From Lonicera japonica (lineage: Eukaryota; Streptophyta; Magnoliopsida; Dipsacales; Caprifoliaceae), in contig CM038468.1 of assembly GCA_021464415.1 (NCBI GenBank), positions 64,125,220-64,189,219 on the forward strand: a DNA stretch of 64,000 bases. The letters are read 5' to 3'. Position 1 is the first letter of the stretch; each line of letters begins with the position of its first letter. Both the position numbers and the translations under genes were made by a program. Below, piece after piece: positions 22,557 through 34,515 of the stretch. The notes beneath the pieces are model-generated. The model was not told the origin of the DNA. It saw only the letters and a list, made by a program, of their open reading frames with translations, and made no database searches.

Positions 22557-25250
22557 GCTTTCATTAAATTTTTAAAGAATTTTATTATTATGTACAAATT
22601 TTTATGCATACTCAAAATTACATATATGACTAAAACAATAAGAACCCATATATGACTGATTGTTTATGTTAATTTGTTTGAGTATGAAATTTGTTGTGCG
22701 TTTCTAGTCGTATCAAGATTGTAAACAAAAATTCTTATCTACAAAAATTTAATTAGGTGTAGTAAAATGGGAAATAAGGGGTTAACCCAAACCTCGGGGG
22801 GAAGGAATTGAAGATTATGTATAAAAAAAAAACCCTCTTAAGATTGCCAAATTAAAACTAATTTTTTACTTTGGAAAGTCTATTTCTTTTCTTTTAATTA
22901 TAATTAAAGAAAAACCAATTATCAATTCATAAGAGAAATTAATCAAATATTAAGAGAGATTAAGGGTTAAGAATCCACCACCAATTACTTTAATTTAACT
23001 ATTTACATTACCACATATATGTACTTAAGATAAAATAAAAATTCTAATTTACTTAAACATTTATGAGTCACCTATAGTATGTAACATGATCTTAATATTC
23101 AAGTAAACTAGTAATTTCAAAATTTAACTTTAAAACCAATTTTTATCTTTTAAATCTTTGTAAAATTCAATTTTCTTCTTTCATAAAAATAATAACATGG
23201 ATTAAAGTAAGCTTCCGACGAATCACCACTTAAGGAAAACACAAAGGTTCAACACTCATCTATATTAACAATTAAAGTTTAAAAGAGAATTTAATGATTA
23301 AAATCAATTCAAAAAAATTATGTGGTGTGTAGTTTGTTCCTCAAGTTAATAGTAACACTAAATTGGATTGCATCTTTTGGAGGTTAATCAAAAGAATTTT
23401 TTATTAAATTAAGCACATGGGTACTACATGCAATAATGTAAGTTAAATTAAATATTGGGGTTCATCTCTCCCTTTGAAAGGAGATTACCCTTCCATCATA
23501 AATATTGAACATAAGAATGATATTAAATAAAATTCTATTGCCTAATTAAAATATTAATCCAAAGAGAGACTTACAAAATAATAATAAAAATTGCAATAAA
23601 TAAAACTATCATTGAAAGTTAAAACTTTGGTTGATTGATTCTTTCGGCGGTGGTATGCCCTTCTCTCTCTGTCTCTTCACAAGTTTATTTCTCTCTTGTA
23701 GTTGTGCGATTATAATGGGGGCTAAGGGCCTTTATTTATAGGTGTAAGGATTAGGGTTTAGGGGAAAAATATGGAAGGCTTAGAAAATGAATTAATTTAG
23801 ATGGAGTGAGGAACAAAAAAGTGGATAACGGCTAGGGATTTAAGAATGGAAGATGCTCGATAAGGTAAAGGAGAGAATGAGCTTGATTGATGGGATGATT
23901 AAAATTATGTGTTGCTGGAGAATGTTTAAGTGGGCTTCTATTATGGATGATGAAATAAATGGTTTTGGGAGAGGGCTCACAAGAGAGAAACACATGTTCT
24001 CATTTTCGCAGATGTGCGGAGGCAGTAAGTTTAAGGCCGTTTTTTCACAATCAAGATGCGAGAATCTGAAATTGTCAAAACACAAAAGCTTTAGACTTTT
24101 GAGTCTTCTTTCCAACTATATATAGTACACAAAATTCTAAGTTCCGAGCACAAAGTTATGATCAAAATACCGAGCTAGCTCCTAAATTATAAAAAGCAGA
24201 TTTTTCGCGCACTTAAATATTAATGAACTTCTTATTGGATTTGAACTTCCACTCCTCTTAGAACATGATCTATCATCAATTTCAAGCATGCCTAACTACT
24301 AGAACAATTGCCATTGCTTTTTGATATATCTCTACTGCATTGTTAGTTAAATTTTTTACAATGCTCTTTTCACTTTTCACTTATAAAGCAAACAAAATAT
24401 GATATTAGCACAGTTTAGGCAATATTAACATACTACCAAAAAGCTTTTGGGTATAAAATATGGAATTTTTTGGCGTGTATCAAAATTATTTCTCCTTAAG
24501 AGTTAATTTAAAAAGTACGCGAATTTGACAAATTAAATTGTTATTTGTGAAGGCAATATGGCTTGAATATACTATGTAACAAATTTGTCATTTTCGTATA
24601 CAAATTCAATTTATTTGTACACCCAAAACAAATTATATTGTTTGTGTGTGCGTGTAAAAGTTTTCCAGTTACTATTATCTAATTTAATATTCATATTAAG
24701 ATTATGTTAGTATCAACAAAAGTAGCCTAATTATAATGGTTAATGAATATTGAATAATAATCAATTGAGGATTATAACTTGTGAATTAATGATTCTTATA
24801 ATTTTAATAATTGTTTTATGAGTTTTCATTTATTATTGGGAATTTATGGTTCCCGAAAGGTGAATCAAGATTCAAAGACTTAAAAAACATTAGGGGTTGT
24901 AAATCTTTCTTCTATGAAGAAATTTTATTGACAAGTATGGTTGATTATATAAACTTACTATTTTATCTAATAGTTATATTAAGAATGGTTGGTAGCCGCC
25001 AAAGTGGTCCGACTAGAATGTTTAATGACTATTAATTAAATAGTAATCTTAAGTGAGTAGCTCATAAGTTATTACCGATTCTCATTATTGTAATGTTTCT
25101 CATGAGATTAATGTACATATTGTTTAATTTAATAGTCATCTTACGAATAGTCTGGTTCAATAATAAACTTATTGACAATAACACATGAATAATGATGCTT
25201 ATAATTTGTAAAGAATACATTCATAATATTATTTTATTTATTTATTCATT
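22557..25250. other. AT-rich intergenic DNA
   Basis: No gene can be supported. On the minus strand, ACACCTATAAATAAAGGCCC near 23729-23748 is a TATA-like promoter sequence followed by a CT-rich leader, so 23450-24240 may be an old LTR or promoter relic. Open frames at 23840-24125 on both strands show no recognisable domain. Confidence 0.35.
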
Positions 25251-25379
25251 GAAATTTATTTTCCAAATATAATGATTTTAATGACTAAATAAATATTAGG
25301 GAGTTTAGTGTATTGTTTGGTTAGGTAGGTATAAAACATCCAAAGAACAGGAGTGAAGTTCTTCGTAAGTATGAATGCA

Positions 25380-26535
25380 CTGTTGTGAGAATCCGCAAAT
25401 GCGACCCCCCGGGTTCTCGTTCCCGTTGGTGGGCGTCTGAAACATCGGAAAGGATTTCGTCGTTCCATTTGCTTCTATGTGTTGATAATTCATATCGGGA
25501 GTCCCTCTATCCTATTTCTAGATGCAAGAGGGTTCGTTCAGAGTCGCCAGTACGTTTTACGAGAAAACGGACAAAATGACTGTGTAAGAGGGAAGGCTAC
25601 AGATAAGCCTTTCTTTACACGTTTGTCTACGAAACCAGGATTCTATAGGGTTCGGGAACTATATTACGGTTTGGGAAGGTGTTAAGCACCCATTCCGCCC
25701 TTTCGGTCTCTAGTGGTCTTATATGCTTATTTAATTACTAGAAGAGACTTTAGTTACCTTCCCGACGATATATATAAGAATAAGAGAGAGAAAATATAAT
25801 ACGGCAGAGAAGACCTCCGGTGAATATTAGCTTTTCCTCTTAGAAATATTTCCAGCGGTCTGACTCTAGAAGGTGGCACACCGGGTGCCAAGATTAGATC
25901 CGAGACTCTTGCGGAAATAAATGTTATCGCAGATGCTTCCGGAGAAGGCTTAAAGATTAGAAAATATGAGAGAGAATAAGGAATTTTAGTATAGAAATTG
26001 TGGCGAGAAGTTGCCGTCTTAGAACCCTTGGGGGTGTTGGCCTATTTATAGTGCTCGGGAGAGATTGTCGCGCGACATTCCCCCAGAAAGGGCAAGTGTC
26101 GCGTGACATATCTCTTTGTCGCGCGACAAACGGCTGAAGTGATGGATTCTGACACTGTGATGTGTCAGAAAGTGGTTGGTCGGGTGCAGAGGGGTTTGTC
26201 GCACGACATAGGAATGATTGTCGCGCGACAAACGGCTGAAGTGATGGCTCTGACACTGTGATGTGTCAGAAAGTGGTTGGTCGGGTGCAGAGGGGTTTGT
26301 CGCGCGACAAGACATGATTGTCGCGCGACATATCAGGGATTGTCGCGCGACATATCAGGGATTGTCGCGCGACAATGTGATATGTCGTGCGACAATCTCT
26401 CTAAAAAATATGTTTGTTGGCCAACAAACCCACCAAGGGTAGTTTCGGGTGCTCGGGTGGGTTCCGGACCTAAAAATAGTAGTTCTCGAAGGTCGTTAGG
26501 GTTCTTGCGGGGGTCACGGATCGGGGTGTCTACAA
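25380..26535. mobile_element. Possible remnant of a non-autonomous LTR element (LARD-like)
   Basis: The segment contains GAGTCGCCAGTACG, AAACCAGGATTCTA and GGGAAGGTGTTAAGCACCC, in the order seen in leader regions of several non-autonomous plant LTR elements. It ends GGGGTGTCTACA at 26535, a plausible LTR terminus. The GC content is higher than the surroundings. No matching second LTR or target duplication could be identified, so the class is an inference. Confidence 0.35.
26063..26395. repeat. Cluster of TGTCGCGCGACA palindromes
   Basis: Ten copies of the 12-bp palindrome TGTCGCGCGACA, some with one or two changes (for example GCGTGACA, GCACGACA, CGTGCGACA), occur in about 330 bp. Part of the cluster is a tandem duplication of about 92 bp that includes CGGCTGAAGTGATGG and CTGACACTGTGATGTGTCAG, itself a palindrome. 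Towards the right the unit simplifies to a direct repeat of the palindrome plus TATCAGGGAT. CpG density is extreme for this AT-rich region. Confidence 0.9.
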
Positions 26536-26559
26536 CTGTTAATAGTAAGAGAGATAAGA

Positions 26560-28476
26560 TGTAATACCCCATAATGTAATTAGTGTAAATTAGACACGTA
26601 TTTCTTGGTTGAGCATGGACCAAATTGTAAAGTTGCAAAAGTTCAGGGTTAAAATAATAAAGTTATGAAACTTTAGGGTTAAATTTCGTAATTAAGCCAA
26701 AAACGTTGATTTTTCTCCTTTACCACCGACTTGCCTATTCCATTTAATCTTCCACCATCTTTCATTTATGCTGGTTGTCGAGAGAAAACAGAGAGAAAAA
26801 TAAAATAGGTACTAAAGTTTACTCCTTATAAATTGGTCATCCAAACTCCGCCGAATCGAGTCGAGCCTTAAGAAAAAATTGTTCTATACGTCGAGGGCTA
26901 CGCAATGGTATAAGAATTTTAGAGTTGTGCTAGTAGGGGTTCGGGTATCAACTCAAATTTCATTCTTTAAAGCTAAATATTTTGAGGTAGGGGTTCAATT
27001 ATTTTTAAAACCCAATAGTATAATTTGATTATATATGAATCATTATATTTTAATTTTCTTTATTTTAAGAATTATTATATGATGAGAATGATGATGTTTT
27101 ATGATTTATCAAGCCATGAGCATGTGATTTGAAGCAAGATATGCCATTATACTTGATATGTGTATTATTTGATATACATGAGATATCCCTTGGATATATA
27201 AATATTTTATATTTATGAAATTAATTAATTAATGAATTATATACATCAAGGGACATGTATAGATATCTATTGTAGTTATATGGCATAAGTTGTTTCAAAT
27301 ATTCATTTATTAACTTGTTATACATACTGTGCATCGTTATTGTGTCAACCGAATTCTTGGAGACCTTTCGGCAAGCTCAGACTATTTTTATGGCCTATCA
27401 TATAGGCATATATTTTGTATTTATGGTGCCAAAAGCTTCTTATATCTACTAAATTATTCTGAGACGTGATATGGTTCTGTGATGGGTTCGATATGATTGT
27501 TATTGTGGCCCCTTCAATGATAAAAGGAATATGTATTGACTAGTGCTTGCCGATGTGAAAATAAGTAGGGCTCGGTGCCCTTGGGTTGAAAATCCCTAAA
27601 CCCCCGGGGGGACAGCAATGAGGTCGGCTGTCTAGAGTTAGCGGTGAGTAGCTTGGAAATCTAGACATCGGCAAAGCACTGGTGATTCTATGATATGATA
27701 TGGATGGACATATTGTCCAATTCTATTATGATATGATGATGATCTTTTATGGGCTGGATGATGTTATATTGTGATTATGTTCAACTTATTCTCTGGGGCG
27801 GTCAGGCCCGTTCTTCTTTTTATGATTATGGTTCGGCCCAACTTTGGTATCTCTTGGGGGCGGTCAGGCCCATTGTTATTATTATTATTATTATTATTCG
27901 GTTCGGCCTCGATATTCTCTCGGTATAATGGTTGACACAAGGGAGGTAACTTGCATATGCACATGCATGCATTGTTTTATCGGTTGAGCCATGATTTATG
28001 ATTAAATAGTTAATTATGTTTTGTACATAATATTGCCTGTTATGCCCCCTACTGAGCTATGAGGTCACCCATTTTTATGTAAACAAATTCAGGTATCCAG
28101 GAGACGGATACGATAGAAGGAGCAACTAGGTCAGGAACGAAGTAAAAGACCCTGATACCGACTCATTTTTGTTGTATAGGTGTATACATGGCAAGTCACG
28201 ACTAGCCTGAGTTATTGTTTACTCTGTAATACATGTTAACATAGTGTGTATATCTTTCAGAATTTATGTATGTGTATAGATGTATATTATACTCATGTTT
28301 TATACTATTGTCCACGGCATGAATATCAGGATTGTTTATTCCATGCAATGTGATTTTCTTGAATTTATTATTTCATTATTTATTCTAGACCTACTTTAGC
28401 TCGTCTAAGGTGGGTTAGTAATGCTCCAGATCTTAATTATAAGTGTTATCCTACTAGTTAAGGTGGGAGTGTTATA
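26560..28476 (+). repeat. 5' LTR of the chromovirus
   Basis: The LTR is 1917 bp, beginning TGTAATACCCC and ending GTGTTATA. It is followed after three bases by the primer-binding site. It carries a short (ATT)n tract at 27872-27898 of about 9 triplets, one of them GTT. Confidence 0.9.
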
Positions 28477-28479
28477 AAT

Positions 28480-28492
28480 TGGTATCAGAGCA
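28480..28492 (+). other. Primer-binding site, tRNA-iMet type
   Basis: TGGTATCAGAGCA is the standard complement of the 3' end of plant initiator methionine tRNA, placed directly after the 5' LTR. Confidence 0.92.
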
Positions 28493-28612
28493 TAGGTTTA
28501 CGATTTACTTGGGTTGTGGGACGAAATATATGGAATATGAGATGAACTATATTTTTTTGTGATTATGTGTATATCAGGTTATCATGATATTTTACTTGTT
28601 TTTGTATAGTAA

Positions 28613-29686
28613 ATGGCGACCCCACCAGATGATAGGGATAACCATGCCACTCACGAGAGTTCTACCTTGGGAGGAGAATCTGTAGATGTTATTCGTGCGA
28701 TAGCTCGGGAGTTGGCCAATGTATTGACTCATACCGAACAACCTCGAGAGATAGTTCAAAAGAATCGGGCTATGGTGGCCCTCGAGAAGTTCAAAAAATT
28801 ATCTCCTCCTATTTTCAATGGGATGTCCGATCCCGATACCGCAGAGTCGTGGCTCGATCAAATAGAGAGAGTCTTTGATGTCATGCATTTACTGGATGAT
28901 TTGAGACTCAGCCTTGGTACATATCAGTTGATTGATCAGGCGGGTTTTTGGTGGAGGAAAGTGTCGAGGAGGGCGGATGCTCCTACTACCTAGGAGCAGT
29001 TCACCCAGTTGTTTTTAGAGCGTTATTTCTCACCGGTCCATCGTAGTATCAAGAGGGATGAGTTTCGTTCCCTTATCCAAGGGAATATGTCCATGACGAA
29101 GTATGAGGCAAAGTTTGAAAGTCTGAGCCGTTTTAAGAAAGGTTTAGACAGTGATCTTGAGGAGAAGATATGTTTGTTTCTGAAAGGGTTAAAGCCTTCT
29201 ATCAAAGAAAATGAGTATCATTTAAACTATAGCAGTGTGACTGAAACTGTGAGAGTGGCCATAAAAGTAGAGCAAGAGAGAGCAGACGCCAGTAGATTCC
29301 TAGAAAGGAAAAAGGGTATCGAGGGGAAGAAATTGGGTAATCAGGGGAAGAAGCATAGAAGTGATTTAGGGTCTTCCAGAGGCAATGTTGGTAGAGACCT
29401 TTTTTGGGGGAGCAGTAGCGAGCACCAGGGACAGAGAGAGAGGGTTTGTTATGCGTGCAATCAACCGGGAAATATTCCTAGGGATTATCCAAATATGAGT
29501 CGGGAGCAGCAGCCGTCTCAACCTCCCTATAGCCAGTTTCAAACTCAGGGCTCAAGCCGTGGTAGCGGAATAAGCCAATCTTTCTCTAGTGGTCAAGGCC
29601 GGGGTCAGAGTCAATCTCGTGAGGGTGAAAATTCGTATGCTCAGGGAGGCGGTAGGACTTCGGGTCGAGTGTATACCCTAAGTTAG
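28613..29686 (+). pseudogene. Gag of the chromovirus, one internal stop
   Basis: The start is MATPPDDRDN. The gag domain includes FKKLSPPIFNGMSDPDTAES and, after a stop at 28991 (TAG), FLERYFSPVHRSIKRDEF in the same frame. It is followed by a basic linker, a zinc knuckle-like CYACNQPGNIPRDYP (one Cys and one His altered from CX2CX4HX4C) and a Gln/Ser/Gly-rich tail. The ORF ends with TAG at 29684. Gag would coat the RNA in the virus-like particle. Confidence 0.85.
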
Positions 29687-29752
29687 GTGGAGCAACCTGA
29701 AGCTAAGATAATGGAAGGTACCATTCTATTCTTTAGCTCTTAGGTTAAAGTT

Positions 29753-30352
29753 TTGTTTGATACCAGTGCTTCTTATTCATTTATCTCATTGGCTTTAGTC
29801 ACTAGATTGGGATTAAATGTTGAACATTTGGATATACCAATATGTGTTGGTTTGCCTTTGGGGATTGATGTACGGTTGAGTTCTATTTATAGAAATTGTT
29901 CTTTGAGTGTTGGAGAATCCTCGATAGAGTTTGATCTTATTGTAATGGATATGGAAGTCTATGATCTTATTTTAGGAATGGATTGGTTGGCTACTTTTCA
30001 TATGATAATTGATTGTTCTAAACGTCGAGTATCAATTCCATTGCCTAATAGTGAGATATTTATCTTTCATTGTAAGTCTGAGTCATATACGCTGAGTACA
30101 TATTTAAGGCCCAAGGAACAACAGGATTTCTTTGGGTGGTTGGCTAGTATGGTGGCACGAGAGGAGGGTGGTTCTTATCCTTCTAATCTTCCTGTGGTTA
30201 GGAAATTTTCAGATGTGTTTCCTGATGATCTTCTGGGTCTTCCCCCACATCGGGCGGTAGACTTTTTTAGTGACCTTATTCCGGGTATTGCTCTAATATC
30301 GTTAACACCGTATCGTATGGCTCCTACCGAGCTGAAAGAACTGAAAGTTTAA
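29753..30352 (+). pseudogene. Protease region of the chromovirus
   Basis: This is in the same frame as gag, after two stops (29684 and 29741). The catalytic motif reads LFDTSASYSFIS where the family has DTGAS or DSGAS; the Gly is replaced by Ser. The usual LILGMDWL motif follows. The frame ends at a TAA at 30350, just before the RT fingers. Confidence 0.82.
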
Positions 30353-31566
30353 ATTGATGAGTTGTTGCAAAAAAGGTTTATCAGACCTAATGTGTCTCCT
30401 TGGGGCGCACCTGTACTATTTGCTAAAAATCAAGATGGGTCGTTATGGTTGTGTATAGACTATCGTCAGTTGAACCGTGTCACTGTCAAGAATAAGTATC
30501 CATTGCCCTGAATAGATGATCTATTTGATCAGTTACAAGGTGTCGTTAGATTTTTCAAGATAGATCTTCGATCGGGCTATCATCAGATATTAGTTCGTGA
30601 AGAAGATATTTCGAAGACGGCATTTCGTACTCGATATGGTCATTACGAGTTTTTAGTGATATCATTCGGGTTGACGAATGCGCCGACAGTATTTATGAAC
30701 TTGATGAATCGCTTGTATCGTTCTTATCTTGATCAGTGTGTGGTGGTTTTTATAGATGATATTCTTATATACTCCAAGTCTAATGAGAAGCATGAGAATC
30801 ATATTCATCTAGCTCTTCAAGTGCTCTGAGATCACCAGCTCTATGCTAAGCTTAGCAAATGTGACTTTTGGATGTCGAAAGTTAAATTCTTGGGACATGT
30901 AGTCTCGAGTAATGGAATTTTGGTACATCCAACGAAAATAAAAGTCGTTCTAAAGTGGGAAAGGCCTCGAAATGTTACAGAGGTTAGAAGTTTTCTGGGT
31001 TTGGCAAGCTATTATCGTCGGTTTGTGAAAGACTTTTCTCGTATAGCATTGCCATTGACTCACCTCACTCATAAAGGTGTTCAATTTGTTTGGAGTGACG
31101 ATTGTGAGAAAGCCTTCCTAGAGTTGAATGGTAAGCTTACTTCGGCTCCAGTTCTTATTTTACCCGAGTGGGGAAAGGTTATACGATTTATTGTGATACT
31201 TCTAGATTTAGTTTGGGTTGTGTTCTTATGCAAGTAGAGCATGTTGTGGCTTATGCCTCCTGTCAGCTCAAACAACACAAGAAAAACTACCCTACCCATG
31301 ATCTAGAATTGGCTGTGGTTGTATTTGCTCTTAAAATTTGGCGTCATTATCTGTATGGCGAGACATTTGAAGTCTATTCTGATCACAAGATCCTGAAATA
31401 TATCTTTACCCGAAAAGATTTGAATCTTAGGCAGCGATGGTGGATAGAATACTTGGAAGATTACGATTTTACCTTGCAGTATCACCCGGGCAAAGCTAAT
31501 TTTGTAACCGATGCCTTAAGTCAAAAATCCCAAGGGTCTTTAGCTGCTCTACGATGTCGGAAGTGA
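30353..31566 (+). pseudogene. Reverse transcriptase and RNase H of the chromovirus
   Basis: RT motifs are in order: PYRMAP before the stop, [34 protein letters not shown], then [10 protein letters not shown] with both active-site aspartates. Stops at 30350, 30509 and 30827 interrupt it. Near 31168 the frame shifts by one base, and RNase H continues in the next frame with [23 protein letters not shown] and [14 protein letters not shown], ending at a TGA at 31564. Because of these breaks no functional polymerase can be produced. Confidence 0.88.
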
Positions 31567-33087
31567 AAGCTAAGACAAGAATTGCAACGATACAATCTTA
31601 TAGTAAGTCGAAATAATAACCAAGCATATCTTTATAATATGGTTGTTCAACCAACAATCCAACATCAGGTGATTGATGCCCAATGTTTAGATGAAGAACT
31701 TCAGGTGATAGGTGATCGTTTGGCTACTGAAGCCAAACACGGTGAATATAGACTTGGGACCGATGGAGGAATTCAGGTTCGAGACAGATTGGTAGTGCCG
31801 AAAGATCCAGAACTTAGAAACGAAATTCAAAGTGAAGCCCATCATTCTAAATTTTCTATTCACCCAGGAGGTACAAAAATGTATCGAGACTTGTGCCAAA
31901 AATTTTGGTAAAGTGGTACGGAACGTGATATCGCAAACTATGTAAACAAATGTATGACCTGTTAGTTGGTGAAAGCCGAACATCAAAGACCCACAGGGCA
32001 ACTTCAACCATTGTCCATTCTCGAGTAGAAGTGGAAAAATGTTATTATGAATTTTGTTTTAGGGTTACCTAAAGCTTTGGGTGGTCAAGACACCATTTGG
32101 GTAATTGTCGATAGGTTGACGAAGTCTGTCCATTTCCTTCCCATTCGTAACAACCAAAATGTAGAGAGCCTTGGCAAATTTTATGTTCGAGAGATAGTTA
32201 AGTTGCACGAGCTGCCACTTACTATTGTATCTGATCGAGATCCTCTTTTCACATCTCGATTTTGGGAGAGTTTGCAGAAAGCTCTGGGTACTCAGTTGAA
32301 TTTTAGTACGGCATTCCATCCATAGACGGACGGGCAATCCGAATGAGTTATTCAAATCCTCAAGGATATGTTGAGAGCTTGTGTCTTAGATTTTTAAGGA
32401 AATTGAATAGAGCATTTGCCTTTAGTGGAATTTGCCTACAATAACAGTTTTCAGGCTAGTATAAGCATGGCACCTTATGAAGCCTTGTATGGTCGTCTGT
32501 GTAGATCTCCGATTTGTTGGTATGAAGTCGGAAAAAGAACCTTGTTGGGTCCGAAATTCGTAGAATAAACCACTGAGAATGTTAAGATTATTCGATAACA
32601 TCTCCTTAATACTCAGAGTCGGCAGAAGATTTATGCCGATAAGCGTCGTCGTCCTTTGGATTTTGAAGTCGGTAGTCATGTATTTTTTAAAACCAAACCT
32701 CGTTTTGGTATCACACATTTTGGTAGCAGAGGGAAATTAACTCCTCGTTACATTGGGCCGTTTGAAATCTTGGAGCGTGTTGAAAATGTTTCGCATCGTT
32801 TGGCTTTGCCTCCACAGATTTCACTTGTTCATAATGTCTTTCATGTGTCAATGCTTCGACAGTATGTTTACGATCCATCCCATATTATTCAATGGGAAGA
32901 TTTAAAAATCCTTGATGATGGGACGTATGAAATTTGACCGATTCAAATCCTAGACTGTCAAGCTTAAGTACTGAGAAACAAAGTCATACCACTAATCAAA
33001 GTCTTGTGGTTGCACCATGGAGCCAAGGAGGCAACATGTGAGATGAAAACTGAGATCTGCCACAAATATCCGGACTTATTCACTTAA
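31567..33087 (+). pseudogene. Integrase with C-terminal chromodomain-like tail (broken)
   Basis: The zinc-binding region is at about 31838-31975 (AHHSKFSIHPGGTKMYRDL, then a CMTC pair followed by a stop). The core follows with MNFVLGLP in place of the family's M-D-F-V, so the first catalytic Asp is Asn, and with VSDRDP intact. Then come a stop at 32323 inside HP-TDGQSE and another at 32344. The GPF-type segment RYIGPFEIL and VFHVSMLRQY lead to WEDLKILDDGTYE. A tail at 32938-33087 (LRNKVIPLIKVLW, then EATCEM for the usual ATWE) resembles the chromovirus chromodomain. Confidence 0.87.
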
Positions 33088-33122
33088 GGTATGATTTTAA
33101 ATTTCGAGGACGAAATTTTTAT

Positions 33123-33135
33123 TAGTGGGGAAAAT
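33123..33135 (+). other. Polypurine tract
   Basis: The purine-rich AGTGGGGAAAA followed by TT lies directly before the 3' LTR, downstream of TTTCGAGGACGAAATTTTTA, a conserved segment before the LTR in this lineage. It would prime plus-strand DNA synthesis. Confidence 0.8.
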
Positions 33136-34438
33136 TGTAATACCCCGTAATGTAATTAGTATAAATTAGACACATATTTCTTAGTTGAGCATGGACGAAA
33201 TTATTAAGTTGCAAAAGTTCAGGGTTAAAATAATAAAGTTATGTAACTTCAGGGTTAAATTCCGTAATTAACCCAAAAACTTTGATTTTTCTCCTTTACC
33301 ACCGACTTGCCTATTCCATTTAATCTTCCACCATCTTCCATTTATGCTGGTTGTTAAGAGAAAACGGAGAGAAAAATAAAATAGGTACTAAAGTTTACTC
33401 TTTATAAATTGGTCATCCAAATTTCGCCGAATCGAGTCGAGCCTTAAGGAAAAGTTGTTCTATACGTCGAGAGCTACGCAACGGTATAAGAATTTTAGAG
33501 TTGTGCTGGTCGGGGTTCGAGTATCAACTCAAATTTCATTCTTTGGGGCTAAATATTTTGAGGTAAGGGTTTAATTATTTTTAAAACCCGATAGTATAAT
33601 TTTATTATATATGAATCATTATATTTTAATTGTCTTTATTTTAGGAATTATTATATGATGAGGATGATGATGTTTTATGATTTATCAAGCCATGAGCATG
33701 TGATTTGAAACAAGATATGCCATTATAATTGATATAGTTGTGTTATTTGATATACATGAGATATCTCTTAGATGTATAAATATTGTATATTTATGAAATT
33801 AATTAATTATATACATCGAGGGACATGTATAGAGATTTATTGTAGTTATATGGCATAAGTTGTTTCAAATATTCATTTATTAGCATGTTACGCATACTGT
33901 GCATCATTATTGTGTCAACCGAATTCTTGGAGACCTTTCGGCAAGCTCAGACTATTTTTATGGCCTATCATATGGGCATATATCTTGTATTTATGGTGCT
34001 AAAAGATTCTTATGTCTGCTAAATTATTCTGGGACGTGATATGGTTCTGTGTTGGGTTCGATATGATTGGTATTGTGGCCTTTCAATAATGAAGGAAATA
34101 TGTATTGACTAGTGCTTGCCGATGTGAAAATAAGTAGGGCTCGGTGCCCTTGGGTTAAAAATCCCTAAACCCCCGGGGGACAGCAATTAGGTCGGCTGTC
34201 TAGAGCCAGCGATGAGTAGCCCGAAAATCTAAACCTCGGCAAAGCACTGGTGATTTTGTGATATGATATGGATGGACATATGGTCCAAGTCTATTACGAT
34301 ATGATGATGATCTTTTATGGGCTGGATGATGTTATATTGTGATTATGTTCGACTTATTCTCTGGGGCGGTCAGGCCCATTCTTCCTTTTATGATTATGGT
34401 TCGGTCCAACTTCGGTATCTCTTGGGGGCGGTCAGGCC

Positions 34439-34515
<77 letters not shown>

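Noticed and set aside
23840..24125. Open frames of about 90 codons on both strands
   Set aside because: Neither has a recognisable domain, and the overlap on opposite strands suggests chance.
26063..26395. Evenly repeated palindromes considered as a CRISPR array
   Set aside because: This is plant nuclear DNA; spacers are themselves duplicated and irregular, and no cas genes exist.
25957..26638. Open frames rich in Ser-Arg-Asp-Asn words over the palindrome cluster
   Set aside because: They occur on both strands and in several frames because the palindrome has no stops; the composition follows the repeat.
28023..28480. A gene promoter or RNA gene in the LTR of the chromovirus
   Set aside because: The same sequence is present in the other LTR, so it is explained by the retrotransposon.
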